From Nitrospirota bacterium (lineage in GTDB: Bacteria; Nitrospirota; Thermodesulfovibrionia; Thermodesulfovibrionales; Magnetobacteriaceae), in contig JADGAE010000143.1 of NCBI GenBank assembly GCA_015232165.1, positions 1 to 5,497 of the forward strand: a stretch of DNA of 5,497 bases, given 5' to 3'. The number at the start of each line of letters is the position of its first letter. Position 1 is the stretch's first letter. The notes under the pieces are model-generated. The model was not told the DNA's origin. It worked only from the letters and a program-made list of their open reading frames with translations, and searched no databases. A program made the position numbers and the translations under genes. Below are positions 1 through 5,497 of the stretch, piece after piece.

Positions 1-2134
1 CGTCAACGACCTTGTCCTGGTTTCTGATAAACCATGTGGGGTCTGTGATTATCTTACCCGGGTAGGGTTGCATTTCGTCGGTGCCAAAGCGGCTTGCGTA
101 CTGGTTTGTGAAGCCGTCACAAATGAATCCGACGGAGCAGAACATGCACCTGTCGCTCTGACAGAAGCCGTCTCTCTTGACCTTGTTGGCTATGTAGAGG
201 TGATACTCGGCCTCGGATTTAAATATGCTGCGTATATACTCCGGCACGTGGTAGGAGATGTTGCGCGTATCCACACAAAACCAGCTACAGTAATCCCACT
301 CATGTATGTCGTAGCTCAGTTGAGGGTAGTTGTAGCACTTATTTTCATGGCCCTTCATGATGCAGAAGGGGAGATAGCGGACGTTGGCCTCCAGGCCCAC
401 ACTGTCACAGTAATCCAGGGCTTCTTTCAGGTATGGGGTTATCTCAAGGTGTCTTGACTGGAAATCTATGTCCATCTTCGTAGACCATTCGCCAAAGGGG
501 TTGTAGTTGATGAAGTTGATCACCCTGCCCCCGGCATCGTGTACCAGTTCGGCGATAGTCCTGAGTTGGTGGCGGTTGACGGCCGTCATGGTGCAGTTGG
601 CACGCCACTTCATGTCTATGGCTTGGAGGTTTTCCAGGGCGGTCAGGACGTTCTTCCAACTGCCTCTGACCTTGGTCAGGTCATCGTAGGTGTCTCCGAG
701 GGCGTGGATGGAGCACAGGAAGTCGTACACGCCATATTCCTTAAACTTAAGGGCCTTTTCTTTCCTGGCCAGCGCCTGCATGTTGGTAATCAGCGTGGGG
801 GTTAGTCCGATCTCCTTACAGTAGTCAAGTAGCTCAAAGATGTGCGGGTACACGGTTGGCTCACCGCCCGTGATGTCTACACACTCGTTGCCATAGACCG
901 CTCTGTACTGATGTGCGTCCTTCTTGCACTCTTCAATGGTGTGCCAGTCCTTGGCAGGGGTGTAGGCGTAGTAGCAAAAGACGCATCGCACGTTGCACAG
1001 ATATCCCACGTAGAGGACACCACGTTTGGTGATGTTGCGTTGTCTGGTCTTTTTGAGGTTTGTAGCGGGGGCCTTTAGGGGTGCTACGTAGGGTGCCTCC
1101 GTCTCTGTGCTAATTAAGACGCTTGTCTTTTTGATGTTGCCATCCGTGGTCTCTCTATAGCTATCAAGGCCGATTATCTTGCGATCATCATAGTCAGCGC
1201 CCAACAGCTCTTGCAGGTACTTTCTGATATCCGCCTCCCTGCCAATTGGGGTAATCAGGATTGAGTCTACATCGTGATTGTGTGTCTTCAGGGCCTCCGG
1301 GGGTGCTATGTTAAGGCCCATGAGTTGTTTCCCTGCCAGGTTTTTATCGACGACCAGCCTGACAGTCTCCCCGAGCAAAGGCAGCAACGCTGTGGCAACG
1401 GTGCCGGCACCGTAAATGGCAACGGCCTTTTTCTTGAAGAGGTCTTTGACAAGTGCTGCGGTCTTGGTGATTATTGCCATTTCGGTGTGGACGTTCATAA
1501 CATTGGTCGCCCTTAAATGAAATGCCGGCAGATATTGTACGCCGCCGGAAAACCTAAAGGGTCTTACGTAGTCGTCCTCATCGGTTGTAAGTGATATGGA
1601 TTGCACCTGATGTCCCAGTGCATTTAGATTCAGACAAAGTGCCTCCTCCGGGGATATCGGGGGCGTCCAACCGTCCCTAAGTAGCTGACTACCCGGTGCA
1701 GTGAACCAGGCATATTCGTCGTGCTTACGGACAAGGTCCCTTATGGCACCCGCCTCGGCGAGTATAACGTCAAACGGGCTGACGATTACTGTCGCAGCGG
1801 AAGAACTCATCTGCGTTGACGCTGGGGACAAGACGTTGCCGGATTGCACAGCACCCACCATCCGTCGCAAAGAAGAAAGACTTACCTTGTCAATCCCCCT
1901 CACCCACAACAGATACGTAAAGGATTGATGATAGTCCTCAAGGGCTGCGGCCTTTAAGAGCATCCTTCTGGCGTTGAGGTCATCGTCGTCGTAGTAAAAA
2001 AAACACAGGCTCTCGGCATGAAAATAACGGGATATATCCGAGTAAAACCTGCTTAGTTTAACATGTGTCTCGTCAGTGATTTTCTTATCAAGTACGATAG
2101 CAGTGGCTATCTTGATGTCTGTTAGTTGTTTCAT
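1..2134 (-). CDS. Multidomain radical SAM protein with SPASM/twitch-like Cys-rich tail (3' end outside window)
   Basis: I read an open frame of 711 codons from the ATG at 2134 to the left edge with no stop, so the C-terminus is missing. Residues about 1-230 are not confidently assignable. They include an acidic YYDDDD stretch and a segment (SPFDVILAEAG... to EEALCLNLNALGHQV) that faintly resembles GT2 glycosyltransferases. Residues about 234-330 look like a Rossmann-type nucleotide-binding segment: VAIYGAGTVA with G242-A-G244, then a strand ending VVDKN, then GLNIAPPEAL. The radical SAM core follows, with C380-x3-C384-x2-C387 (cluster and SAM binding) and G423-G-E-P426. Downstream cysteines 576, 591, 600, 616, 620, 658, 663, 666 and 672, including C-x4-C-x2-C-x5-C, suggest an auxiliary Fe-S cluster of SPASM/twitch type. 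The start is supported by a GAGG element 8 nt upstream, 13 bp after the glycosyltransferase stop. By family, a cytoplasmic SAM-cleaving radical enzyme; substrate unknown. The radical SAM assignment is firm; the N-terminal assignment is weak. Confidence 0.9.
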   Translation of the reverse strand, partial: MKQLTDIKIATAIVLDKKITDETHVKLSRFYSDISRYFHAESLCFFYYDDDDLNARRMLLKAAALEDYHQSFTYLLWVRGIDKVSLSSLRRMVGAVQSGNVLSPASTQMSSSAATVIVSPFDVILAEAGAIRDLVRKHDEYAWFTAPGSQLLRDGWTPPISPEEALCLNLNALGHQVQSISLTTDEDDYVRPFRFSGGVQYLPAFHLRATNVMNVHTEMAIITKTAALVKDLFKKKAVAIYGAGTVATALLPLLGETVRLVVDKNLAGKQLMGLNIAPPEALKTHNHDVDSILITPIGREADIRKYLQELLGADYDDRKIIGLDSYRETTDGNIKKTSVLISTETEAPYVAPLKAPATNLKKTRQRNITKRGVLYVGYLCNVRCVFCYYAYTPAKDWHTIEECKKDAHQYRAVYGNECVDITGGEPTVYPHIFELLDYCKEIGLTPTLITNMQALARKEKALKFKEYGVYDFLCSIHALGDTYDDLTKVRGSWKNVLTALENLQAIDMKWRANCTMTAVNRHQLRTIAELVHDAGGRVINFINYNPFGEWSTKMDIDFQSRHLEITPYLKEALDYCDSVGLEANVRYLPFCIMKGHENKCYNYPQLSYDIHEWDYCSWFCVDTRNISYHVPEYIRSIFKSEAEYHLYIANKVKRDGFCQSDRCMFCSVGFICDGFTNQYASRFGTDEMQPYPGKIITDPTWFIRNQDKVVD

Positions 2135-2150
2135 AAAAATTGCCTCGTTA
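2135..2150 (-). promoter_or_regulatory. Ribosome binding site and short junction before the radical SAM gene
   Basis: On the minus strand the glycosyltransferase stop TAA (2148-2150) is followed at once by CGAGGCAATTTTT and then ATG. The GAGG lies 8 nt before the start. A gap of only 13 bp, with no room for a promoter or terminator, implies co-transcription and probably translational coupling of the two genes. Confidence 0.6.
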
Positions 2151-2837
2151 TTTTTTTAGGTATCTTTCGAGACCCTTAAGCTCTTGTACAGTGTATAAAG
2201 GACCATTAATAAAATCCCGCCACTTACGGTCAAAGCGTTCTCTGTCACCGGTGTTGTCAACAGCCGGAGACGACATCATCCGCTTTATGCCGAGGTCGAG
2301 GGAGACGGCCACCCTTTTGCCCATCTTCCATGCCTGCATACACACATCGGCTTGGCAGAGGCTGCCTTGATAACCAACGTCAAAACCTATTTTCTCCGGC
2401 TCCGCAACAAACACAACCCCCTCGGGGATCAAAGGCACATACGCCGGAGACCTCGTCCCTGCAGGGAGGTCTGCAATCTGCTCAACCGCACCGTCATGAC
2501 CAACAATCGCTCCGGCAACCTTCACACCCGACCCCTCAAGGCAGTGCTGACAGCCCACCACAAGGACATCGGACTTCTCAGCAATGTCTCTCAGTTGTGT
2601 AAGCCAGTGGATATCCTCAATAAGCACGTCGTCCTGGAGCAAGACCAACGGCCTCCCCTCAGTCAACCTCCTAAAGCCCTCAAGATAATTCCCTCGATTA
2701 AAGTCGCCACCGTAGACCGTATCCACGATAAAGAGCTCCGCCATGGAAAGGTCGGTCTTCTTGAGGTGTTCAATACATCTCCTCGCCCTTGGATGATTCA
2801 TGTCCATCGTCTGGAGTACCAACATCAGTTCCTTCAT
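2148..2837 (-). CDS. GT2-like (GT-A fold) glycosyltransferase
   Basis: This gene encodes 229 aa, starting at an ATG preceded by AGGTGAG at 7 nt. Features typical of GT2-type sugar transferases are visible. A strand FIVDT (36-40) is followed by FNRGNYLEGFRRL (46-58), and then VLLQDD (65-70) supplies the likely Asp-Asp metal/nucleotide-sugar site. A later segment, EKIGFDVGYQGSLCQADVCMQAWKMGKRV (148-176), matches the GT2 acceptor-side pattern in which an acidic residue precedes a helix ending in 'G-K-x-V'. The expected role is transfer of a sugar from a nucleotide-sugar donor to a surface polysaccharide, lipid or protein. Donor and acceptor cannot be deduced. At 229 aa it is a compact single-domain enzyme; I see no membrane segment or signal peptide, so it is probably cytoplasmic. 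It sits 216 bp after mutL and 13 bp before the radical SAM gene, its likely functional partner. Confidence 0.72.
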   Translation of the reverse strand: MKELMLVLQTMDMNHPRARRCIEHLKKTDLSMAELFIVDTVYGGDFNRGNYLEGFRRLTEGRPLVLLQDDVLIEDIHWLTQLRDIAEKSDVLVVGCQHCLEGSGVKVAGAIVGHDGAVEQIADLPAGTRSPAYVPLIPEGVVFVAEPEKIGFDVGYQGSLCQADVCMQAWKMGKRVAVSLDLGIKRMMSSPAVDNTGDRERFDRKWRDFINGPLYTVQELKGLERYLKK

Positions 2838-2850
2838 AATATCTCACCTA
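2838..2850 (-). promoter_or_regulatory. Ribosome binding site of the glycosyltransferase gene
   Basis: On the minus strand the sequence is ATAGGTGAGATATT followed directly by the ATG at 2837. The AGGTGAG core (2843-2849 on the plus strand as CTCACCT) is a good Shine-Dalgarno match at normal spacing, and it fixes this start. Confidence 0.65.
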
Positions 2851-2921
2851 TCATAACTGTTCTCATCAACAAACAACAAGTCTTTATCGGTCTTATATAA
2901 TGTCAGCTTTAACTAAGATGG

Positions 2922-2927
2922 ATTATA
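2922..2927 (-). promoter_or_regulatory. Possible -10 box (TATAAT) at the edge of the dispersed repeat
   Basis: Read on the minus strand, the outer end of the repeat unit gives CGCTATAATCC, an exact sigma-70 -10 hexamer about 85 bp upstream of the glycosyltransferase start. The hexamer 17 bp further upstream (TATTTA) is a poor -35 match, so this is a candidate only. The 216-bp gap before the glycosyltransferase gene needs a promoter only if that gene is not transcribed through from mutL. Confidence 0.25.
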
Positions 2928-3047
2928 GCGCGTTTCGATTGGATTAAATACAAAGAAAGAATGGAGGGCTTTGCCTATATGCCAGGGGTTGCCGACCCCC
3001 CTCCCTCAGACCCACCCACAAGGGGTCACGGACCCCTTGACCCCGTT
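2923..3047. repeat. Partial second copy of a dispersed repeat in the mutL-glycosyltransferase gap
   Basis: The unit at 2923-2954 matches 4978-5009 at 29 of 32 positions, with core TATAGCGCGTTTCGATT. Further right, 3018-3044 read on the minus strand gives GGGGTCAAGGGG, a variable middle, then CCCCTTGT. This matches 5028-5053 on the plus strand, so the GC-rich part is inverted relative to the 32-bp unit. Two hairpins are visible: CAAGGGGTC-ACG-GACCCCTTG (3019-3039) and GGGGT-TGCCG-ACCCC (2985-2999). I find no convincing second terminal repeat; the mutL coding end begins at 3054. The block fills most of the 216-bp gene-free gap 2838-3053. Confidence 0.65.
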
Positions 3048-3053
3048 CTATTA

Positions 3054-4799
3054 CTATTTCCGCTTAAACATTTTTCTTAGGTCATCGTGCGATAGGTGCA
3101 CCTGTGTTGGGCGACCGTGGGGACAGTGATGCGGGTCGTTCGTTGAGCCTAACTGTAGAAATAGTGCGTTTAACTCCTCGGATGACAACACAACTCGCCC
3201 CCTTACCGCACTATGACAGGCGATGCGTTTTGCCATGACATCCTTAAGGTCATCCGTGGGGCCGGCCAAGCCGGCATCAATCATGCCGGATGCTATATCT
3301 GACAACACGACGGAGATATCTACGCCCTTGAGTTCAGTCGGCACCCCTCTGATGATAAACGTATCGGCCCCGAATTCCTCGATCTCGATGCCCATCCCCC
3401 GGAGCTTGTCCATGTTGACACGCAACAGCGCAAACTCCTTCAAGGGCAACTTCAACTGGATCGGAAACAACAGCCGGTTCGTCACAAGTCCCACGCCATC
3501 CCTGAGCCGTTCGTACAACACCCGCTCGTGTGCCGCGTGGTGGTCGGCGATGACCAGACGGCCTCTGTCGGCATAGGCCACAAATACGTCCCCAAGGTAG
3601 AGGTAGTCCCTTGCCGCTGCATATGGCAGGGGCGCAGACTCCCTGAGCACACACTCGGGGGGCTGTTCCTTTGGTTTATGCTTAAACGACCCTGCCTCAA
3701 CAACAGGTGGTGTCGTCTTTGCAGACGGAGATGCATAGGCGGATTGGGATAAAGATGGGGATGCCGGCGGAAGGTGTAAGGGGGCAACATTCGCCCTGTT
3801 GTCGTTGCCTTGCCTGATGGCCCCTTTTATTGCGGTTATGACCTGATGATAGATGTAGTCCTTGTGAAGGAAGCGTATCTCCTGCTTTGTGGGGTGGACG
3901 TTACAATCTATCGTGGCGGGGTCGGACTCTATGTAGAGGAAAAACACTGGATGCGTCCCCTGGCGCAGGAGGTCCTTAAAGCCCTGATACACGGCATGTC
4001 TTATGACGTTGTCCCTTATGCAGCGCTTGTTGACAAATATGTACTGATGCGAACGCGACTTCCGTGCCCCCTCGACCTTTGAGACAAACCCGCGGATGGT
4101 TAAACCATCACCACCAACCTCAAAGGGGAGCATTGTCCTCAGAAAGTCATTGCCGTAGAGCATGGCTATCCTTTCATCTATGTCTTTTGAGACAGGCAAG
4201 TTCAGCGCCTCTTTTTCATCTATGTACAGGGAAAGCCGCCTCTGTGGATTTATAAGCGCCACCTGCGTGACTGTCTCCGTGATGTGGTACAGCTCGGTGG
4301 ACGTGCCCTTTAGAAACCTCTTTCGCACGGGGGTGTTGTAGAAGAGGTCTCTTATTTCGATAGTTGTCCCCGAGGTGACCTTGTCCTTGACGTCTCTTAC
4401 CAAGCCGCCATGAACCTCTATAAACGTACCCTCTGAGGCCACGGACGGACTGTTCAACGCCGTTGATACGGTTAGCTTGGAGACCGCGGCAATTGAGGAA
4501 AGCGCCTCGCCCCTGAACCCCATCGTTGTGATGTTAAACAGGTCGTCGGCCTCCTTGATCTTGCTTGTGGCGTGTCTTTGTATGCACCTGATTGCGTCTT
4601 CTCTGTCCATGCCGCAGCCGTTGTCACGGACCCGTATCAGTCGCTTGCCCCCAAGGAGCACATCCACCCTGATGTCCGTGCTTGCTGCATCCAGGGAGTT
4701 GTCCACCAGCTCCTTGACCACGGAGGCCGGACGCTCTATCACCTCACCGGCCGCTATCTGGTTGATCAGGTCATCCCTAAGTATCTCTATTATCGCCAT
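3054..4799 (-). CDS. mutL: DNA mismatch repair protein MutL, endonuclease-type
   Basis: This is a complete 581-residue MutL, which acts with MutS in mismatch repair in the cytoplasm. The N-terminal GHKL ATPase is clear: INQIAAGEVIERPASVVKEL with catalytic E30 and Mg-binding N34, DNGCG at 59-63, RHATSKI at 75-81, and the lid motif GFRGEALSSIAAVSKL at 94-109. A transducer domain follows, with VNKRCIRD (256-263) and DCNVHPTKQEIRF (298-310). A Pro/Ser-rich linker runs from about 330 to 390. The C-terminal dimerisation domain carries DHHAAHERVLYE (419-430), the metal-binding endonuclease motif DQHA(x)2E(x)4E with His in place of Gln. IACHSAVRGR (526-535) and CPHGRPT (559-565) complete the set found in nicking MutL proteins, so strand discrimination here probably does not depend on MutH. 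The start is supported by GGCAGGT 4 nt before the ATG. It begins 24 bp after the extended nth frame. Confidence 0.97.
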   Translation of the reverse strand: MAIIEILRDDLINQIAAGEVIERPASVVKELVDNSLDAASTDIRVDVLLGGKRLIRVRDNGCGMDREDAIRCIQRHATSKIKEADDLFNITTMGFRGEALSSIAAVSKLTVSTALNSPSVASEGTFIEVHGGLVRDVKDKVTSGTTIEIRDLFYNTPVRKRFLKGTSTELYHITETVTQVALINPQRRLSLYIDEKEALNLPVSKDIDERIAMLYGNDFLRTMLPFEVGGDGLTIRGFVSKVEGARKSRSHQYIFVNKRCIRDNVIRHAVYQGFKDLLRQGTHPVFFLYIESDPATIDCNVHPTKQEIRFLHKDYIYHQVITAIKGAIRQGNDNRANVAPLHLPPASPSLSQSAYASPSAKTTPPVVEAGSFKHKPKEQPPECVLRESAPLPYAAARDYLYLGDVFVAYADRGRLVIADHHAAHERVLYERLRDGVGLVTNRLLFPIQLKLPLKEFALLRVNMDKLRGMGIEIEEFGADTFIIRGVPTELKGVDISVVLSDIASGMIDAGLAGPTDDLKDVMAKRIACHSAVRGRVVLSSEELNALFLQLGSTNDPHHCPHGRPTQVHLSHDDLRKMFKRK

Positions 4800-4823
4800 A
4801 AGTACCTGCCCATAATTAATTAT
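4800..4823 (-). promoter_or_regulatory. nth-mutL junction with mutL ribosome binding site
   Basis: Between the nth-frame stop (TGA, 4824-4826) and the mutL ATG at 4799 there are 24 bp. On the minus strand these end in GGGCAGGTACTT followed by ATG. The AGGT element is at acceptable spacing. The short distance suggests that nth and mutL were one operon before the 310-bp element arrived. Confidence 0.55.
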
Positions 4824-5497
4824 TCACCTTACGCACAGGGCACAAGAAGAGGGAAAGCACCCCTTCAGACCTAATGCTGTTGACTTAAGGAAGCACAAGG
4901 GACTGTCTGAACCAGGATTACACAGATTAAAGGATTTACAGGAAAAAAAAGCACGAAGCTTTCTTAACATAATCCTGATATAGCGCGTTTCGATTTGGTT
5001 AAATACAAAATACATGGCATTTTTAATGGGGTCAAGGGGACTGGTCCCCTTGTAGGGGAGGTCAAGGAGGGGGCGGAGCCGCCCTCCTTTTTTTTGTATT
5101 GCACGCAATCTAAACGCGCCATAATCTCTTAATCCTTCAAATCGTGGTTCAGACATCTTTATGCTTAAGTCAACAGCATTACCCTTCAGCCCCCCCCCGG
5201 AAGCCGTCCTGCCGAATTCACAGTGCTGCCTGATCAAACACATGTTGCACAACGGTGAGACGGGCCGACAGATGCCCTGACCAAAGGAGACGAGCAGGCC
5301 GTTTATGCCCCTCCAGTGCGGACGAGGCAGTATCTCCCTCAGGGCAAACTCGGTCTGTGTCGGGGTCTTGGTCCGGAGGTAGCCCCACCGGTTGGTGATC
5401 CTGTGCACGTGGGTATCAACACAGATACCGTCCTTGCCATATCCAACCGTCACGACCAGATTTGCCGTCTTCCTGCCCACGCCTTTGAACTTCAACA
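4824..5497 (-). CDS. nth: Endonuclease III (5' end outside window), with a long C-terminal extension from an inserted element
   Basis: The frame enters from the right edge; its first whole codon is an internal Leu (TTG, 5493-5495), numbered 1 here. The helix-hairpin-helix GVGRKTA (5-11) contains catalytic Lys9, VDTHVHR (26-32) contains catalytic Asp27, and C76-x6-C83-x2-C86-x5-C92 binds the [4Fe-4S] cluster. Nth excises oxidised pyrimidines and cleaves the AP site by beta-elimination. Family members normally end soon after the fourth Cys. Here the frame continues for 131 residues after Cys92 to the TGA at 4824. Residues 106-212 come from the inserted element and its target duplication, shown by GLKG at 102-105 and again at 209-212. 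The tail is unlikely to be functional. A nine-G run at residues 98-102 decides the ending: eight G would stop the protein at RTASGGG. The identity is firm; the true C-terminus is uncertain. Confidence 0.93.
   Translation of the reverse strand, partial: LKFKGVGRKTANLVVTVGYGKDGICVDTHVHRITNRWGYLRTKTPTQTEFALREILPRPHWRGINGLLVSFGQGICRPVSPLCNMCLIRQHCEFGRTASGGGLKGNAVDLSIKMSEPRFEGLRDYGAFRLRAIQKKGGRLRPLLDLPYKGTSPLDPIKNAMYFVFNQIETRYIRIMLRKLRAFFSCKSFNLCNPGSDSPLCFLKSTALGLKGCFPSSCALCVR
4861..4871. repeat. Left flanking direct repeat (likely target-site duplication)
   Basis: CCCTTCAGACC directly abuts the left inverted-repeat end at 4872. It matches CCCTTCAGCCC at 5182-5192 in 10 of 11 positions, in the same orientation. 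Confidence 0.75.
4872..4889 (+). repeat. Left terminal inverted repeat of the element
   Basis: TAATGCTGTTGACTTAAG pairs perfectly with the reverse complement of 5164-5181. It starts exactly at the edge of the flanking direct repeat. Confidence 0.85.
4978..5009 (+). repeat. 32-bp dispersed repeat unit inside the element
   Basis: This unit matches 2923-2954 at 29 of 32 positions (core TATAGCGCGTTTCGATT, end TTAAATACAAA). It also forms an imperfect inverted pair with about 5094-5124. It is therefore an inner terminal repeat of a shorter unit nested in the 310-bp element. Confidence 0.75.
5033..5052. repeat. GC-rich hairpin in the element core
   Basis: CAAGGGGACTGGTCCCCTTG forms a near-perfect stem with a tiny loop. 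The same hairpin type, CAAGGGG...CCCCTTG, occurs at 3019-3039 in the mutL-glycosyltransferase gap, which links the two repeat copies. Confidence 0.7.
5064..5095 (+). terminator. Terminator-like hairpin with T8 tail inside the element, plus strand
   Basis: AAGGAGG...GGCGGAGCCGCC...CCTCCTT forms a strong stem with a two-G bulge, directly followed by eight T (5088-5095). It has the shape of an intrinsic terminator for plus-strand transcription, but no plus-strand gene precedes it. Any function would be to block antisense transcription into nth; it may simply be element structure. Confidence 0.35.
5164..5181 (-). repeat. Right terminal inverted repeat of the element
   Basis: CTTAAGTCAACAGCATTA is the exact reverse complement of 4872-4889 and directly abuts the right flanking direct repeat. 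Confidence 0.85.
5182..5192. repeat. Right flanking direct repeat (likely target-site duplication)
   Basis: CCCTTCAGCCC matches 4861-4871 at 10 of 11 positions. On the minus strand each copy encodes the peptide GLKG in the nth frame. Confidence 0.75.
5190..5198. other. Nine-base C/G homopolymer run controlling the nth frame
   Basis: Nine C on the plus strand (nine G in the nth mRNA) lie about six codons after the last cluster cysteine. With nine G the frame reads through the element. With eight G the next codon is TGA and Nth ends at TASGGG. With ten G it stops at a TAA three codons later. Either strand slippage or a base-count error here would change the protein. Confidence 0.6.

Larger units (their letters stand above)
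4872..5181. mobile_element. 310-bp non-autonomous (MITE-like) element inside the nth reading frame
   Basis: The termini are perfect 18-bp inverted repeats, TAATGCTGTTGACTTAAG at 4872-4889 and its reverse complement at 5164-5181. A second, 11-bp inverted pair lies inside (TGTCTGAACCA, 4904-4914, and complement 5145-5155), then a third imperfect 31-bp pair (4979-5009 region against 5094-5124, 24/31). The centre holds two GC-rich hairpins (5033-5052 and 5064-5090). It encodes no transposase, so movement would need an enzyme supplied elsewhere. An 11-bp duplication falls within the range known for IS4-family transposition, but the family is an inference. The element plus duplication is 321 bp, so the nth frame stays open. 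It also separates the normal nth end from mutL. Confidence 0.8.

Noticed and set aside
68..1078. Several plus-strand open frames of 60-129 codons
   Set aside because: They lie opposite the continuous radical SAM frame, show no recognisable motifs or consistent ribosome sites, and are explained as antisense shadows.
2352..2900. A 182-codon plus-strand open frame
   Set aside because: It overlaps the glycosyltransferase gene antisense. The minus frame has GT2-like motifs and a good ribosome site, while the plus product has no family signature.
2985..3039. Intrinsic terminator after mutL
   Set aside because: The hairpins are clear, but on the minus strand none is followed by a T run, so I treat them as part of the repeat.
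4824..5163. The Nth tail as a genuine extra domain
   Set aside because: It consists of inverted-repeat element sequence read in frame, has low-complexity composition and no family resemblance, and starts after the normal end of Nth.
5493..5495. TTG as an alternative start codon for nth
   Set aside because: The codon sits just before the GVGRKTA hairpin motif, which lies roughly 110 residues into normal Nth. It is an internal Leu, and the gene continues beyond the right edge.
1..5497. tRNA, rRNA or CRISPR array
   Set aside because: I saw no cloverleaf-like segment, no rRNA-like conserved stretch and no series of regularly spaced direct repeats; the repeats present are inverted or two-copy.

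Overview
This window looks like a chromosomal segment of a bacterium with moderate base composition. Every gene I can support is on the minus strand. In transcription order (right to left) they are: the 3' part of an endonuclease III gene (nth, cut by the right edge), a complete mutL, a small GT2-like glycosyltransferase gene, and a large radical SAM gene that runs off the left edge. The Nth sequence style ([15 protein letters not shown] followed by a C-x6-C-x2-C-x5-C iron-sulfur loop) and an endonuclease-type MutL rule out an enteric-like organism. A Nitrospirota-like or deltaproteobacterial-grade anaerobe is possible, but this is a weak impression.

Right part (about 3054-5497): a DNA-repair pair. 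nth supplies a bifunctional base-excision glycosylase/AP lyase. mutL (581 aa) supplies a mismatch-repair ATPase whose C-terminal half carries a metal-dependent nicking-site motif. The most striking object in the window lies between them. It is a 310-bp element (4872-5181) with perfect 18-bp terminal inverted repeats, bounded on both sides by an 11-bp direct repeat (10/11 identical), as expected of a non-autonomous transposable element. Element plus duplication is 321 bp, exactly 107 codons, so the nth frame reads through it. The encoded Nth tail shows the duplication as the peptide GLKG repeated 107 residues apart. A run of nine G just upstream decides the outcome: with eight G the frame would stop at a normal Nth length.

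Middle (2838-3053): a 216-bp gene-free gap between mutL and the glycosyltransferase gene. It contains a second, partial copy of a sequence found inside the nth element: a 32-bp unit (29/32 identical) and a related GC-rich hairpin. This points to a dispersed repeat family in the genome.

Left part (1-2837): two genes 13 bp apart that probably form one transcription unit. The first encodes a GT-A/GT2-like glycosyltransferase. The second encodes at least 711 residues combining an N-terminal region with faint GT-A-like features, a Rossmann-like GAG nucleotide-binding segment, and a radical SAM core (CxxxCxxC, GGEP) followed by a cysteine-rich SPASM/twitch-like auxiliary-cluster region. Together they suggest a surface-glycan or sugar/peptide modification function, but the substrate cannot be read from the sequence.
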